From Rhizobacter sp964253025 (GTDB taxonomy: Bacteria; Pseudomonadota; Gammaproteobacteria; Burkholderiales; Burkholderiaceae_C): a DNA stretch of 64,000 nt. This document shows, in pieces, positions 15,678 through 26,301 of this stretch. Under the pieces are notes generated by a model that had not been told where the DNA came from, made no database searches, and saw only the letters and a list, made by a program, of their open reading frames with translations. The stretch covers positions 124,001 to 188,000 of the forward strand of contig NZ_CAXUQC020000001.1 of the NCBI RefSeq assembly GCF_964253025.1, given 5' to 3'. Position numbers and translations under genes: made by a program. How positions within the stretch are numbered: the first letter of the stretch is position 1; each line of letters opens with the position of its first letter.

Positions 15678-17042
15678 TCAGAGTTCGCCGTAGGAGTGCA
15701 GTCCGGACAGGAACATGTTCACACCCAGGAAGGCGAAGGTGGTCACCACCAGCCCGACCAGCGCCCACCAGGCCGCGACCGGCCCGCGCAGGCCCTTCAT
15801 CAGGCGCATGTGCAACCAGGCAGCGTAGTTCAGCCAGACGATCAGGGCCCAGGTTTCCTTCGGGTCCCAGCTCCAGTAGCCGCCCCAGGCTTCCGCGGCC
15901 CAGAAGGCGCCGAGGATGGTCGCGATGGTGAAGAAGGCGAAGCCCACCGCAATCGCCTTGTACATCACGTCGTCCAGCACTTCGAGGGCGGGCAGGCGTT
16001 CGGCAATGCGGCGCCGGGCCGCCAGGATGCCGCCGGTCACCAGGGCCGCGATGCCGAAGTACACGGCCCAGTAGCTGCTGATGGCCTCGATCGGGTTCTT
16101 GCGGAACACCACCGGCTCGAGGCAGAGCACCATGCCGAGCAGGAACAGCGGCGCCAGCTGCCACCAGCGCGATTGCTGCGCGGCGTGCTTCACCAGGTAG
16201 GCGAAGGCCACCATCGCCGACAACGCGAAGGTGCCGTAACCGATGAAGTTGGCCGGCACGTGCAGCTTCATCCACCAGCTCTGCAGCGCAGGTACCAGGG
16301 GCTGGATCTCGTGGGCTTCGCGCACCACCGTGTACCAGAGCAGAAAGCCGGTGGCGGCGCTGATCACGAGCATGACGAAGGCGCCCAGCGCGCGTGTGCG
16401 GTAGTGCTGCTCGTAGTAGAGGTAGAAGAGCGTGGTGAGCCAGCAGAAGAGGACGAACACCTCGTAGAGATTGCTCACCGGGATGTGGCCGACGTCCGGT
16501 GCGATCTGGTGGCTTTCGAACCAGCGCACGAGTGTGCCCACCAGCGCCATGCCCACCGCAGCCCAGGCGAAACGGCTGCCCAGCTTGAGCGCCGTGTTGT
16601 CCTCGCCGCGTGCGGCAAAGCCCACCCAGTAGAAGACGGTGCTCATGAAGGTGAGCACGCTCATCCAGAGGATCGCGCTCTGGCTGGACAGGAAGTACTT
16701 CAGCAGGAAGACGCTGTCGGCACGCGAGAGGTCGGCGCCGAAGCCGTCGCGCTGCTGCAGATACAGGCCGATGGCCAGCAAGGCCGCAGCGCCCACCACC
16801 AGCGAGAGCACGCGCAGCCGGCCCCAGAACCATCCGAGCGCGATGAGGGAGGGCAGGGTGGCGGCGAAGATGGGCTTCTCGTAGACATCCATCGAGGCGC
16901 CGTACTGCGCGAAGACCCAGGCGCCGCCCGCGAGCACGAGCAGCGCGAAGAGCCAGTCGAACAGGCTGCGCCGCGCGAAGTAGCCGGTGCGGCCGAAATC
17001 CAGCGTGGTGGTGGTGGTCGTGGTGGAAGTGGTACTGCTCAT
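15678..17042 (-). CDS. ccsB: CcsB/CcsA-type cytochrome c biogenesis heme-handling protein (system II)
   Basis: A 454-residue polytopic membrane protein of the heme-handling family. The tryptophan-rich heme-binding motif WGGYWSWDPKETWAL lies near residue 395, with flanking membrane histidines. Together with ResB it exports heme and attaches it to CxxCH motifs of periplasmic c-type cytochromes. Start ATG 17042 is preferred; it overlaps the resB stop by 4 nt, so resB and ccsB are translationally coupled. The N-terminus carries a low-complexity Ser/Thr run (MSSTTSTTTTTTT), likely a recent repeat expansion without function. Confidence 0.93.
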   Translation of the reverse strand: MSSTTSTTTTTTTLDFGRTGYFARRSLFDWLFALLVLAGGAWVFAQYGASMDVYEKPIFAATLPSLIALGWFWGRLRVLSLVVGAAALLAIGLYLQQRDGFGADLSRADSVFLLKYFLSSQSAILWMSVLTFMSTVFYWVGFAARGEDNTALKLGSRFAWAAVGMALVGTLVRWFESHQIAPDVGHIPVSNLYEVFVLFCWLTTLFYLYYEQHYRTRALGAFVMLVISAATGFLLWYTVVREAHEIQPLVPALQSWWMKLHVPANFIGYGTFALSAMVAFAYLVKHAAQQSRWWQLAPLFLLGMVLCLEPVVFRKNPIEAISSYWAVYFGIAALVTGGILAARRRIAERLPALEVLDDVMYKAIAVGFAFFTIATILGAFWAAEAWGGYWSWDPKETWALIVWLNYAAWLHMRLMKGLRGPVAAWWALVGLVVTTFAFLGVNMFLSGLHSYGEL

Positions 17043-19171
17043 GGCTGGGCTCCGCCCTTCAAGAGGGCCTGCTTCAACGTCTCGAATTCGGCATCCGCGT
17101 CGAGCGTGCGGCGGGTGGTCGACATCGCGGTGCGGATGTGGGTGCCGCCGGCCGTCGGCTGCAACCAGATCCAGAGGCGACGCTCGCGGATGTACAGCAT
17201 CGCGAACACGCCGACGATCAGCGCCACGCAACCGAGGTAGACGAGTGTCTTGCCCGGGGCACGGGCGACCTGGAACACGCTCGCCTGAACGTGCTCGTAG
17301 TCGGTCAGTTCGAGCAACACGGGCGCCGGATAGAACTGGCTGTCGGACAACGTCAGCATCGCCTGGGTCATCCAGGTCTGCGTGGCGGTGTCGGCCGGCA
17401 GCGGCGCCTGGCCGGCCTTCTCCCGCGTCTGGTTGAGGAGCTCGTACAGGCTGCCGCTCAGCACACGCAGCATCACCTCCGAGACCCGCTCGCGCTCACC
17501 TTCAGGGATCGTCTTCTCCAGGTAGCGAGACAGCGCCGGCAGCCCGCCGAGCGGCGTTTCGCCGGCCTCGGGCGGCACGGCGCCCGCGAAGAGGTCGAGC
17601 CCTCTCGTGCTCATCAGCGCCAGTTGCGGCAGCATGGTCGGCTTGTCGTCCGGCGTCGCCTGGCGGGCGTAGCGCTGGGCCGCGGCCGCGCGCGCGGCCG
17701 GGTCGCGCAGCGCACTGTTCAACGCCAGCCAGCGCGCGATGCTGTCGCGCTCGTCGACCGGAATGCGCAGGTAGCGGAAGGCCTCCGAGGGGTTGTCGCG
17801 CACACCGGCGAGGAACAGGCGCTGCCCGTCGATCTCCACCGGCGACATGTAGTTGTTGAACTCGCGCGCCTGGCCCGAGGCATCGCGCAGCTTGTAGCTC
17901 ACGGAGGCGCCCACGTTGCGCAGGGCCTTCTCGGTGCGCACCTTCGCGCCGGAACCGAGGTGCGACTCCAGGCTGTCGACCAGGTCGACCTTGCGCACAT
18001 CGGTGCCGCTCGCGGCCGCCTGCATGTTCTCGACGTTGATGGCGCGCAGGCCGGTGAACTCGATCGTGAGCTTGTCCTTGTCGGCCACGCCCGCGAGGGG
18101 CAGGGTGCCGCCGGTGCCGACCACACCGTTCATCTCGAAGGGCGCAATGCCGGGCTGCAGCGGCAGCGCCCGCAATTTCAGTCGCGAGCCCCCATCGTCG
18201 AAGCTGCTCTGGTAGATCGCCACGCCGCGGTGAAAGGCCGGCTCGTTCACCTTCACGGTGGCCGGCGTCACCTGGCCGGTCTCGCGGTCGTGGATCAGCA
18301 CCTCGCTTGCGAACAGCTTGGGCATGCCGGTGTCGTAGTACTCGACGATGAACTTCTTGAGTTCGATCTCGAAGGGCAGCTCCTGCAGCACGACGCCGTC
18401 CTGCTGCGTCAGGATGGCGGTGCCGCGGCGCGCACCTTCGGGCACCTCGATGTTGCCCCGGAAGGTGAGGGTGCCGGCGTCGAGGCGGTGCTGCGCCGGG
18501 ACGTCGCGGAGCATGCCTGAGCCGCCGTAGGGCGTCTTGCCCTGCAGCAGCATCTGCACGCGAACGATCAGGTCGCCATCGAGCAGGCCGCCGATGCAGA
18601 TCAGCACGATGGCGGCATGCGCGGCGATGTAGCCGAGCTTGTTGGCCGCGCCCTTGCGTGCCGCGATCATGGTGCCGCGGAGCACGCCGTCGTCGCGCCG
18701 CTCCTGCACCTTGGCGCGCCAGCCGTGTCCGGTCAGCAGCCCCTTCACCCGCTCGAAGGCCTGGTCCGGCGATTCCGCCAGGTCGGCATCACCCCGGTGA
18801 TGGAAGGACAGCAGGCTTTGCTCGCGGATGTGTTCCTTGTAGTGCTTGAGGTCGGCCAGGATCTTGGGCGTGTTGCGCAGGATGCACAGCGTCGTCGAGA
18901 CCACCAGGAAGGCCAGGATGAGCAGGAACCACCACACGCTGTACACCCGCGTCAGGCCCACCGCCGTGAAGAGCTCCGCCCAGAAGGGCCCGAACTGGTT
19001 GACGTAGTTGATGGCCGGCTCGTTCTGGCGCACCACGGTGCCGATGACCGAGGCGATGCAGATGAGCGTGAGCAGGGAAATCGCGAACCGCATCGAGGAC
19101 AGCAGTTCGACGCCGTCGCGCAGCACGCGCGAACCGGTGCGGAGGTGAATGCCGGTGGTGGAGGCTGCCAT
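17039..19171 (-). CDS. resB: ResB-like cytochrome c biogenesis protein (system II)
   Basis: A 710-residue membrane protein with three N-terminal transmembrane segments (about 24-45, 80-100, 182-203), a large periplasmic domain and a final helix (GKTLVYLGCVALIVGVFAML). The ResB signature FAISLLTLICIASVIGTVV begins near residue 28. With CcsB it forms the heme delivery and ligation complex for c-type cytochromes, whose substrates here include the nearby cytochrome c4. It is the promoter-proximal gene of the resB-ccsB pair; the cytochrome c4 terminator lies just upstream. Confidence 0.92.
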   Translation of the reverse strand: MAASTTGIHLRTGSRVLRDGVELLSSMRFAISLLTLICIASVIGTVVRQNEPAINYVNQFGPFWAELFTAVGLTRVYSVWWFLLILAFLVVSTTLCILRNTPKILADLKHYKEHIREQSLLSFHHRGDADLAESPDQAFERVKGLLTGHGWRAKVQERRDDGVLRGTMIAARKGAANKLGYIAAHAAIVLICIGGLLDGDLIVRVQMLLQGKTPYGGSGMLRDVPAQHRLDAGTLTFRGNIEVPEGARRGTAILTQQDGVVLQELPFEIELKKFIVEYYDTGMPKLFASEVLIHDRETGQVTPATVKVNEPAFHRGVAIYQSSFDDGGSRLKLRALPLQPGIAPFEMNGVVGTGGTLPLAGVADKDKLTIEFTGLRAINVENMQAAASGTDVRKVDLVDSLESHLGSGAKVRTEKALRNVGASVSYKLRDASGQAREFNNYMSPVEIDGQRLFLAGVRDNPSEAFRYLRIPVDERDSIARWLALNSALRDPAARAAAAQRYARQATPDDKPTMLPQLALMSTRGLDLFAGAVPPEAGETPLGGLPALSRYLEKTIPEGERERVSEVMLRVLSGSLYELLNQTREKAGQAPLPADTATQTWMTQAMLTLSDSQFYPAPVLLELTDYEHVQASVFQVARAPGKTLVYLGCVALIVGVFAMLYIRERRLWIWLQPTAGGTHIRTAMSTTRRTLDADAEFETLKQALLKGGAQP

Positions 19172-19231
19172 GGGACTACGGGCGGGGAAGGGGCAAGGGG
19201 AAGGCAGCGGTCAGCGAGGACGTGGCGCAGT

Positions 19232-19258
19232 AAAAAAGGCCGGTCAACGACCGGCCTT
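19232..19258 (-). terminator. Rho-independent terminator of the cytochrome c4 gene
   Basis: A perfect 10-bp stem (19236-19245 with 19249-19258, 3-nt loop) is followed on the minus strand by six T. It starts 27 nt beyond the cytochrome stop codon and separates it from resB. Confidence 0.9.
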
Positions 19259-19284
19259 CTTGGAGCGAGTCACGCGCCTGAAGT

Positions 19285-19914
19285 TCAGCGCATGCCGGCG
19301 ATGTAGTCCGACACGGCCTGGATTTCCGCATCATTCATCTTGGCGGCCACGCCGATCATCTGGGGGCTGTTCTCACGGGTCTTGCCGCGGAAGGCCTGCA
19401 TCTGGGCGATGGTGTAGTCGGCATGCTGGCCGCGCAGCAGCGGGTACTGCGCCGGGATGCCGCTGCCGGTCGGGCCATGGCAGGCGGCGCAGGCCGGCAC
19501 GCCACGGTCGGCAATGCCGCCGCGGTAGATCTTCTCGCCCAGCTGGACGGTGGCCTTGCTCTTGGCGGCGCCCAGGGGAGCCGGCTTCGAGGCGTAGAAG
19601 GCCGCGACGTTGCGCATGTCCTCGTCGCTCAGCATGGAGGCGAAGCCCTTCATGACGGGGTTCTTGCGCTTGTCGTTCTTGAACTCGGTCAGTTGCTTGA
19701 CCAGGTACTCGGGGTGCTGCCCCTTGAGCAACGGGTTCGCCGGAGCGCCCCGGCCGGCGTCGACCGCATGGCAGGCCGCGCAAACGTTGGTGGCAATGGC
19801 TTCCCCCTTGGCCAGGTCGGGCTTCGCGGGTGCTTGGGTTCCTGCGGCGGCGACCGGAGACGAGAGCGTGGCAGCCAGCAGCAGCGAGGACAACACAGGG
19901 GCAAAAGACTTCAT
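19285..19914 (-). CDS. Diheme cytochrome c4
   Basis: A 209-residue periplasmic cytochrome with a signal peptide (residues 1-23, ending SSPVAAA) and two class I cytochrome domains, each with a CAACH heme motif: VCAACHAVDAGRG in the first and PACAACHGPTGSG in the second. Axial methionines are provided by NPVMKGFASML and NSPQMIGVAAKM. Start ATG at 19914 fits the signal peptide; an upstream ATG (19938) would add eight residues with no role. Cytochrome c4 carries electrons from the bc1 complex to terminal oxidases. Divergent from engB. Confidence 0.93.
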   Translation of the reverse strand: MKSFAPVLSSLLLAATLSSPVAAAGTQAPAKPDLAKGEAIATNVCAACHAVDAGRGAPANPLLKGQHPEYLVKQLTEFKNDKRKNPVMKGFASMLSDEDMRNVAAFYASKPAPLGAAKSKATVQLGEKIYRGGIADRGVPACAACHGPTGSGIPAQYPLLRGQHADYTIAQMQAFRGKTRENSPQMIGVAAKMNDAEIQAVSDYIAGMR

Positions 19915-19947
19915 GGCTTGGGGCGATTCCGTGTGCAAAACCCAGCG

Positions 19948-19957
19948 ATTTTACAAT
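19948..19957. promoter_or_regulatory. Overlapping -10 boxes for cytochrome c4 and engB
   Basis: In the 62-bp divergent gap, TACAAT (19952-19957, plus) could be the engB -10 and TAAAAT (19953-19948, minus) the cytochrome c4 -10. The -35 matches are poor, and overlapping polymerase sites are inferred. Confidence 0.35.
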
Positions 19958-19976
19958 GCAAGTTTTGGGTGTCTCT

Positions 19977-20681
19977 ATGACCGATCAAAACAATTCCAAT
20001 CAGCCGGTCGCAGAACCCGTCAATTTCGAGAAATTGGCGTTGGCCTGGACCCACACCGCCCGGTTCCTGACCACCGCCAGCCAGCTCGACCAGCTTCCGT
20101 CCACCGAACTCCCTGAAATCGCCTTCGTCGGGCGGTCGAACGCCGGCAAGTCCACCGCGATCAACACCCTCACCCAGCAGAAGCGCCTGGCCTTCGCCTC
20201 CAAGACGCCGGGCCGCACCCAGCACATCAACCTCTTCGAGCTGGGCCCGAAGCTGATACCGGACGCCCTGTTCGCCGACCTGCCGGGCTACGGCTACGCG
20301 GCCGTCGCTCGGGGCGCGAAGCTCCGCTGGCAGAAAGTGATGGCCGACTACCTGGAGCTGCGACGCTCGCTGGCCGGCGTCGTGCTGATGGTGGACTCGC
20401 GCCTCGGGCTGACCGACCTCGATCGTCAACTGCTGACCTTCGTCGCTCCGCGCGTGGGCAACGGATCGGTCAAGCTGCTGGTGCTGCTGACCAAGTCGGA
20501 CAAGCTCAATCGCCGCGAAGGCCAGGAGGCGCTTGCGTCCGCACAAGCCGTTCTGGGCGACTTGTCGACCGACGAAGCGGATGTCAGCATGTCGCTGTTC
20601 TCCGCCCTCAACAAGTCCGGCGTGGGCGATGCCGCCCAGGTGCTGCACAGCTGGACTCACCCTGGAGCTGCTCCCGCATGA
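19977..20681 (+). CDS. engB: Ribosome biogenesis GTPase EngB (YihA/YsxC)
   Basis: A 234-residue GTPase of the EngB family, needed for assembly of the large ribosomal subunit. GTPase motifs: P-loop FVGRSNAGKST, G2 Thr within KTPGRTQHIN, G3 DLPGYGYAAV, G4 LTKSDKL and G5 FSALNKSG. Start ATG 19977 (MTDQNNSNQ) is preferred to a frame starting at 19830, which would run through the divergent promoter. The stop overlaps the start of the downstream hydrolase gene by 4 nt. Essential in many bacteria, which supports chromosomal location. Confidence 0.93.
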   Translation: MTDQNNSNQPVAEPVNFEKLALAWTHTARFLTTASQLDQLPSTELPEIAFVGRSNAGKSTAINTLTQQKRLAFASKTPGRTQHINLFELGPKLIPDALFADLPGYGYAAVARGAKLRWQKVMADYLELRRSLAGVVLMVDSRLGLTDLDRQLLTFVAPRVGNGSVKLLVLLTKSDKLNRREGQEALASAQAVLGDLSTDEADVSMSLFSALNKSGVGDAAQVLHSWTHPGAAPA

Positions 20682-21583
20682 TCGACGTCCGCCCCATCGC
20701 GCTGCCGCACGGCATCACCTTGAACTGCCGCGTGGCTGGCGCCGAAGGGGCGCCCGTCATGATCTTCCTGCACGGTTTCCCGGAGGCGGCCTTCGTCTGG
20801 GATCCGCTGCTGACCTATTTCTCCGGGCGCTTCCGCTGCATCGCGCCCAACCTGCGCGGCTACGAGGCGTCCTCGGCACCGGCCGACGTGGCCTCCTACC
20901 GGGCCAAGCACCTGGTGCAGGACATCCATGCGCTGGTGAAGGCCTGTAGCGGTGAGGCACCGCTGGCGGCGCTGGTGGCGCACGACTGGGGTGGCGCTGT
21001 CGCCTGGGGTTTCGCCGCCATGTTCCCTGACATGCTCGAGCGGCTCGTGATCGTCAATTCGCCGCACCCGGCCACCTTCCTGCGCGAGCTGCAGAACAAC
21101 CCGCTGCAGCAGGCAGCAAGCGCCTACATGAACGAGCTGGCAGCGCCCGGGTCGGAGGCCCGCCTGGCGGCCGACGACTTCGCCGCGCTGTGGCAGATCT
21201 TCACGCGCATGGGCGCGGCCGATCCCACCCGGCCGGGTGGCGGTTGGCTCACCGACCCGGTGCGCGCCCAGTACCGCGCGGTGTGGCAGGCCGGCCTCAC
21301 CGGCCCGGTGAACTACTACCGCGCCTCGCCGCTTCGCCCGCCCACCGGCCCGGATTCCGCAGTCCATGGCGTGACGCTGCCGCCCGACGCCGTCACCATC
21401 CGGGTGCCGACTCACGTCGTCTGGGGCGAAGCCGATACCGCGCTGCCGCCCTCGCTGCTCGATGGGCTGGAGGCCTTCGTGCCGCGCCTGACCGTGACCC
21501 GCATCCCCGAGGCGACCCACTGGATCGTCCACGAGATGCCGGGCCGGGTGATCGCCGAGATCGACGGCGCCCTCAACCGCTGA
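20678..21583 (+). CDS. Alpha/beta hydrolase, epoxide-hydrolase/dehalogenase type
   Basis: A 301-residue soluble alpha/beta hydrolase. The oxyanion element is LHGFPEAAFVWD (HGxP). The nucleophile elbow is AHDWGGAVAW, with Asp103 rather than Ser; this is diagnostic of epoxide hydrolases, haloalkane dehalogenases and fluoroacetate dehalogenases. The acid lies in WGEADTALP and the base is His of EATHWIVHEMP. The cap domain contains tyrosines (VNYYRASPLR) suited to epoxide activation. It is coupled to engB by an ATGA overlap, probably for expression only, with no pathway link. Exact substrate unknown. Confidence 0.85.
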   Translation: MIDVRPIALPHGITLNCRVAGAEGAPVMIFLHGFPEAAFVWDPLLTYFSGRFRCIAPNLRGYEASSAPADVASYRAKHLVQDIHALVKACSGEAPLAALVAHDWGGAVAWGFAAMFPDMLERLVIVNSPHPATFLRELQNNPLQQAASAYMNELAAPGSEARLAADDFAALWQIFTRMGAADPTRPGGGWLTDPVRAQYRAVWQAGLTGPVNYYRASPLRPPTGPDSAVHGVTLPPDAVTIRVPTHVVWGEADTALPPSLLDGLEAFVPRLTVTRIPEATHWIVHEMPGRVIAEIDGALNR

Positions 21584-21680
21584 GGCACCCTGCGGTGGGG
21601 CGGTCGCCCAGGCGGCTCGCCCGGACAGCGACGTGAGCGAGGCGTCGATCGGCTGACGCCAGATCCATCGCCGGACGAAA

Positions 21681-21708
21681 AAAAACGGGCTGCCAAGGCA
21701 GCCCGTTT
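21681..21708 (-). terminator. Rho-independent terminator of groESL
   Basis: A 12-bp stem (21683-21694 with 21697-21708, closing on a tight loop) is followed on the minus strand by a run of T from the A-rich stretch at 21678-21685. It lies 55 nt past the groEL stop and could also end the convergent engB-hydrolase transcript. Confidence 0.88.
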
Positions 21709-21762
21709 CTCATTGCGGTATGACCGCATGGCCGGCCAGACCCGAAGGTCCGGCCGTGGACA

Positions 21763-23412
<1,650 letters not shown>

Positions 23413-23439
23413 TTGATTCTCCGAACTCGGTGGGCTGGA

Positions 23440-23730
23440 TTACTTCTCGACGACGGCGAAGAGGTCTTCTTCACGCATCACCAGCAGCTCGTCACCGTCG
23501 ACCTTGACGGTCTGGCCGCTGTACTTGCCGAACAGGACGCGGTCGCCGACCTTGACGCTCAGGGCAACGAAATCGCCCTTGTCATTGCGCTTGCCGGTGC
23601 CGATGGCAACGACTTCGCCTTGGTCCGGCTTCTCGGCGGCGGCATCGGGAATGACGATGCCAGAGGCGGTCTTGGTTTCTTGTTCCAGGCGCTTGACGAC
23701 CACGCGGTCGTGCAACGGACGAAGTTTCAT
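23440..23730 (-). CDS. groES: Co-chaperonin GroES (10 kDa)
   Basis: A 96-residue co-chaperonin, the lid of the GroEL chamber. It starts MKLRPLHDRVVVKRLEQE and carries the mobile loop ETKTASGIVIPDAAAEKP. ATG 23730 is preceded by AAGGAGATGCT, a strong ribosome site; an in-frame extension to 23820 is rejected because it runs into the leader. First gene of the operon; the ~105-nt leader begins at the CIRCE operator. Confidence 0.97.
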   Translation of the reverse strand: MKLRPLHDRVVVKRLEQETKTASGIVIPDAAAEKPDQGEVVAIGTGKRNDKGDFVALSVKVGDRVLFGKYSGQTVKVDGDELLVMREEDLFAVVEK

Positions 23731-23835
23731 AGCATCTCCTTGATGACTCGATTCGAACTTCTGCAGGGCAGCGTTCGCAAGTTTGCGTTCACTGACTGGA
23801 CGGCAGATCCATGCAGGCACCTCTGCGGATCGCCG

Positions 23836-23862
23836 TTAGCACTCGGTTCGTCCGAGTGCTAG
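23836..23862 (-). promoter_or_regulatory. CIRCE operator (HrcA binding site)
   Basis: TTAGCACTC-N9-GAGTGCTAG, one mismatch from the consensus 9-9-9 inverted repeat. It lies between the promoter and groES, the standard place for HrcA repression relieved by heat. The hrcA gene is not in the window. Confidence 0.95.
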
Positions 23863-23870
23863 CAGGGCGG

Positions 23871-23898
23871 ATTATAGGGAGGGTTGGGCGGGATGCAA
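23871..23898 (-). promoter_or_regulatory. groES promoter (sigma70-like, sigma32-compatible)
   Basis: On the minus strand TTGCAT (23898-23893) and TATAAT (23876-23871) are 16 nt apart, directly before the CIRCE. The flanks CCCTTGCAT and CCCTATAAT also resemble a heat-shock sigma32 promoter, so dual control is possible. Confidence 0.75.
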
Positions 23899-23924
23899 GG
23901 GGAACGAGACGACCTTGAGGCTAG

Positions 23925-24430
23925 GCGCGCTCAAGCGTGCGGTTGAGGAACGCACCGACCTGCTCGTCGAGTTCGAGGCACAGCCCGGCGATTTGGCTTT
24001 TCGGACACGCCACTTATCCCGAGCTCATTGAATAGGTCGTCTGAAGACGCGTGGAGATGCCCTTGATTTAATAGGCCTCCTGGATCATTGCGGTCAGCGC
24101 CCTGTCGGCCGTCCCGCGCGGCTCCAGGAACTCGGGTGAGTTGCTGCCCTCCCGCAGCTTGGGGATCTTGGGATCGACGGTACCAGCACGTGTCTCCCAG
24201 GCTCGTTCCCGGTACCCGTTGCGGCTGTTGGTCCGCTCGGCGCTCTTCTCGTTGTAGCCGGCACCAAAGCGCCCCCGGACGTCGATCTCCGTCGGCCGCT
24301 GAGCGATGAACTGCTCCATCTGGCGTAGCACATCAATAGCGACTCGCTTGCCGGCGAGCTCGGCCAATGCGTTAGCACAGGTTGTCGTCGGGGTTTTTGC
24401 TGAACACCTTGGTGGGGCGCACCTCAACCT
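23925..24430 (-). pseudogene. Decayed IS256-family transposase fragment
   Basis: Minus-strand translation from 24430 gives a recognisable IS256 N-terminal region: GAGYNEKSAERTNSRNGYRE, then WETRAGTVDPKIPKLREGS and FLEPRGTADRALTAMIQEAY. A stop codon follows at 24068. Beyond it, in other frames and with further stops, come KGISTR and then KSQIAGLCLELDEQVGAFLN, which correspond to the family's next segment (QGISTRSVDDLVKAMG through the DEQVxAFL region). Only about 500 bp of a ~1.2-kb gene remain; the catalytic DDE core is missing. It is inactive and abuts the groES promoter, leaving it intact. Terminal inverted repeats were not identified. Confidence 0.8.
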
Positions 24431-24564
24431 TATCCGGGTACTTCACGGTGGCCACCGTCGCAGGGAACCGCCTCAGAGACTTACCCCGCCTCCTAGGACA
24501 TTCCTTCCCATCGATGGACAGCATAAGGCAGCTTTAGGGATGGCCTTTCCATCAGGGCGACTCG

Positions 24565-25746
24565 ATGATGCAGCGCGAGCACATTCGCCCTGCACCTATC
24601 GTGGTCCGCCGAAAACGCCAGAAGTCTTCAACGTTCTTCTCGAGTCTTGCCGAGTTCTCAGGCGGGCTCGGGTTCGCCTGGAAGGCGACGACCGCCGCAG
24701 GCGTACTCCTGTGCTTCGGTTACTTCGTCCGGTACCGCTACAGCCCCATTGACAGCCTGGGCAGCGTCGGCGCGGTCGCCGGCCTGGTGGCTGTCCTAGC
24801 CATGATCCTGAGCGGAACGCTTTTTGCGATCTGGGCTTACCCGGCGGGCCTGCTGTTGGCCCTTGCCAATTCGGAGGCCTCGCCAGCGCTGCGGCAACTG
24901 TTCGATGTGTCCGGCCTGGGCACGCCAGAACCGAGCAGTCGGCAAAGGGTTCGTCGTCTGGGGAGGCGAGTTCTCGTGGGCGCCAGTTGGGTGTGGCTGC
25001 CTTGGATGGCGATGGTGGCCGGCTCCTTGCCCGGGGTTTTTGGTGACGACGGCTTGCACCGCCAGGTGATGCTGGCCCTGCTGGCGGTTTCGATAGCCGG
25101 CTGGATGTATCTCTTTCGGGCACTTAGTGCAGGCCAGAGATGGCTTCGCATCGTTCTGGCGTTCGTCTCGATGCTCGTGCTCGTAGGCCCGGTCCTGGCG
25201 TTCTTCCAGTTCGCGGCCGCAGGCACCTTTGCACGGGAACGCGATGGGTTGCGACTTCTGGAGGTGGCTGCCGCAGCAGGCCTGCTGTTGACTACGGTGG
25301 TTATGATTTGCGGGGTGAACATCCTACGCGAAGGCGGACTCAGCGCCCGGCAGGTGGCAGGCCATACCTGCTGGATGTTCGGCGCCTTTGTGCTGCTGAT
25401 GATCAGTCTAGGCGCCGTGGGCGGCTTGCTCGATTCAGTTATGGCCGCCGCGTCGGTCAGGGTGCCTCATGCGCGGATAGTCCTGGCCCAGGAAGCATGT
25501 GAGGCCCTGGACCGGCTGCCCGACGGGGCGACCGCTGCCGCGCCGGAAAGCGAGGGGAAGTCCGCATGCACCTTAAAGAACGTGCTGGTCGTTTCTAGGA
25601 TTGGTGAACAGTGGCGGCTTGGCTGCCCGGGGCGAGCAGGTGATGGGATGGCGATAGACGCCAAGCAAGTTCGCATCTGGGCTCCTGGCGACCGGAACGG
25701 GGACGTTGACCCGCGCATCCGCCGGTGGTGCAGCAGCCTCAACTAG
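24565..25746 (+). CDS. Uncharacterised multipass membrane protein
   Basis: A 393-residue protein with roughly seven hydrophobic segments (about 43-62, 68-100, 137-160, 168-185, 195-215, 230-250, 265-295). A C-terminal soluble domain of ~90 residues contains two cysteines spaced as CTLKN and RLGCPGR and ends WCSSLN. No known family was recognised. Start ATG 24565 could be one codon later (ATG 24568). It lies alone between the IS256 scar and a gene-free stretch, suggesting an acquired or lineage-specific gene. Coding character is supported by its length and membrane pattern, but function is unknown. Confidence 0.6.
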   Translation: MMQREHIRPAPIVVRRKRQKSSTFFSSLAEFSGGLGFAWKATTAAGVLLCFGYFVRYRYSPIDSLGSVGAVAGLVAVLAMILSGTLFAIWAYPAGLLLALANSEASPALRQLFDVSGLGTPEPSSRQRVRRLGRRVLVGASWVWLPWMAMVAGSLPGVFGDDGLHRQVMLALLAVSIAGWMYLFRALSAGQRWLRIVLAFVSMLVLVGPVLAFFQFAAAGTFARERDGLRLLEVAAAAGLLLTTVVMICGVNILREGGLSARQVAGHTCWMFGAFVLLMISLGAVGGLLDSVMAAASVRVPHARIVLAQEACEALDRLPDGATAAAPESEGKSACTLKNVLVVSRIGEQWRLGCPGRAGDGMAIDAKQVRIWAPGDRNGDVDPRIRRWCSSLN

Positions 25747-26301
25747 GCCCGTTTGGCGGCGCCGTCGCCGGCGCGCTCGCGCCTAAGCACTTGGCCCTCG
25801 TTTCCCGTTCCAAGACCCACACCTTCGCTGCAGATCTACATGTGAGGCCCTGTGTCGCGTTCCATGCTTGCGCGCAAACCGGCAGTTCACCTTGCTCGCG
25901 TACGGGCCTCAGTGCTGACTTGGATGCAGATCGGAAAGTGCTCGCTGCCGGAGGAAATGCCACTTGGCACGTGATGTCGATCGCCGCTCGATTTGAAACT
26001 CTCGTTCGCTCAAGCTGGAACGTCCCTGGCGCGTGCGGGCGAGGCCGACGACCGCTTCGCACAGAGATTGGCGCCTCTAACCGCGGCAGGGCAGACCTGA
26101 GCAACCAAGCCGCCGAGGGAGGGCGGCATCTACCCGACCAGCAGCCGCGCGCGGAACTGACACGCGGGTAGTTTGTAGATCCATAGCGGCATGGGACTCT
26201 CCCGAACGATGTGAAGACACTCTAGAGCTTGAACGGCCGCGTCAATCGCGACCATCTGCTGCCGACGGATCTGGCGCGTCCCCACGCCGATGCCCGGCGG
26301 C
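25747..26301. other. Gene-free stretch of about 555 bp
   Basis: No convincing gene, RNA or repeat was found. Short open frames on both strands lack ribosome sites and recognisable motifs. Base composition looks more mixed than in the flanking genes. It lies between an orphan gene and the 3' end of lacI, consistent with scar DNA left by past insertion and deletion. Confidence 0.5.

Noticed and set aside
13631..15931. Open frame of 766 codons on the plus strand
   Set aside because: Runs antisense through msrQ, msrP and the small conserved gene, all clearly real.
17000..17042. Short tandem repeat at the ccsB start as a phase-variation switch
   Set aside because: The Thr-codon repeat is in multiples of three within the coding region, so length change would not switch the frame.
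25739..26104. 121-codon minus-strand frame in the gene-free stretch
   Set aside because: No ribosome site or recognisable motif, and it overlaps the end of the membrane protein gene; more likely random in high-GC DNA.
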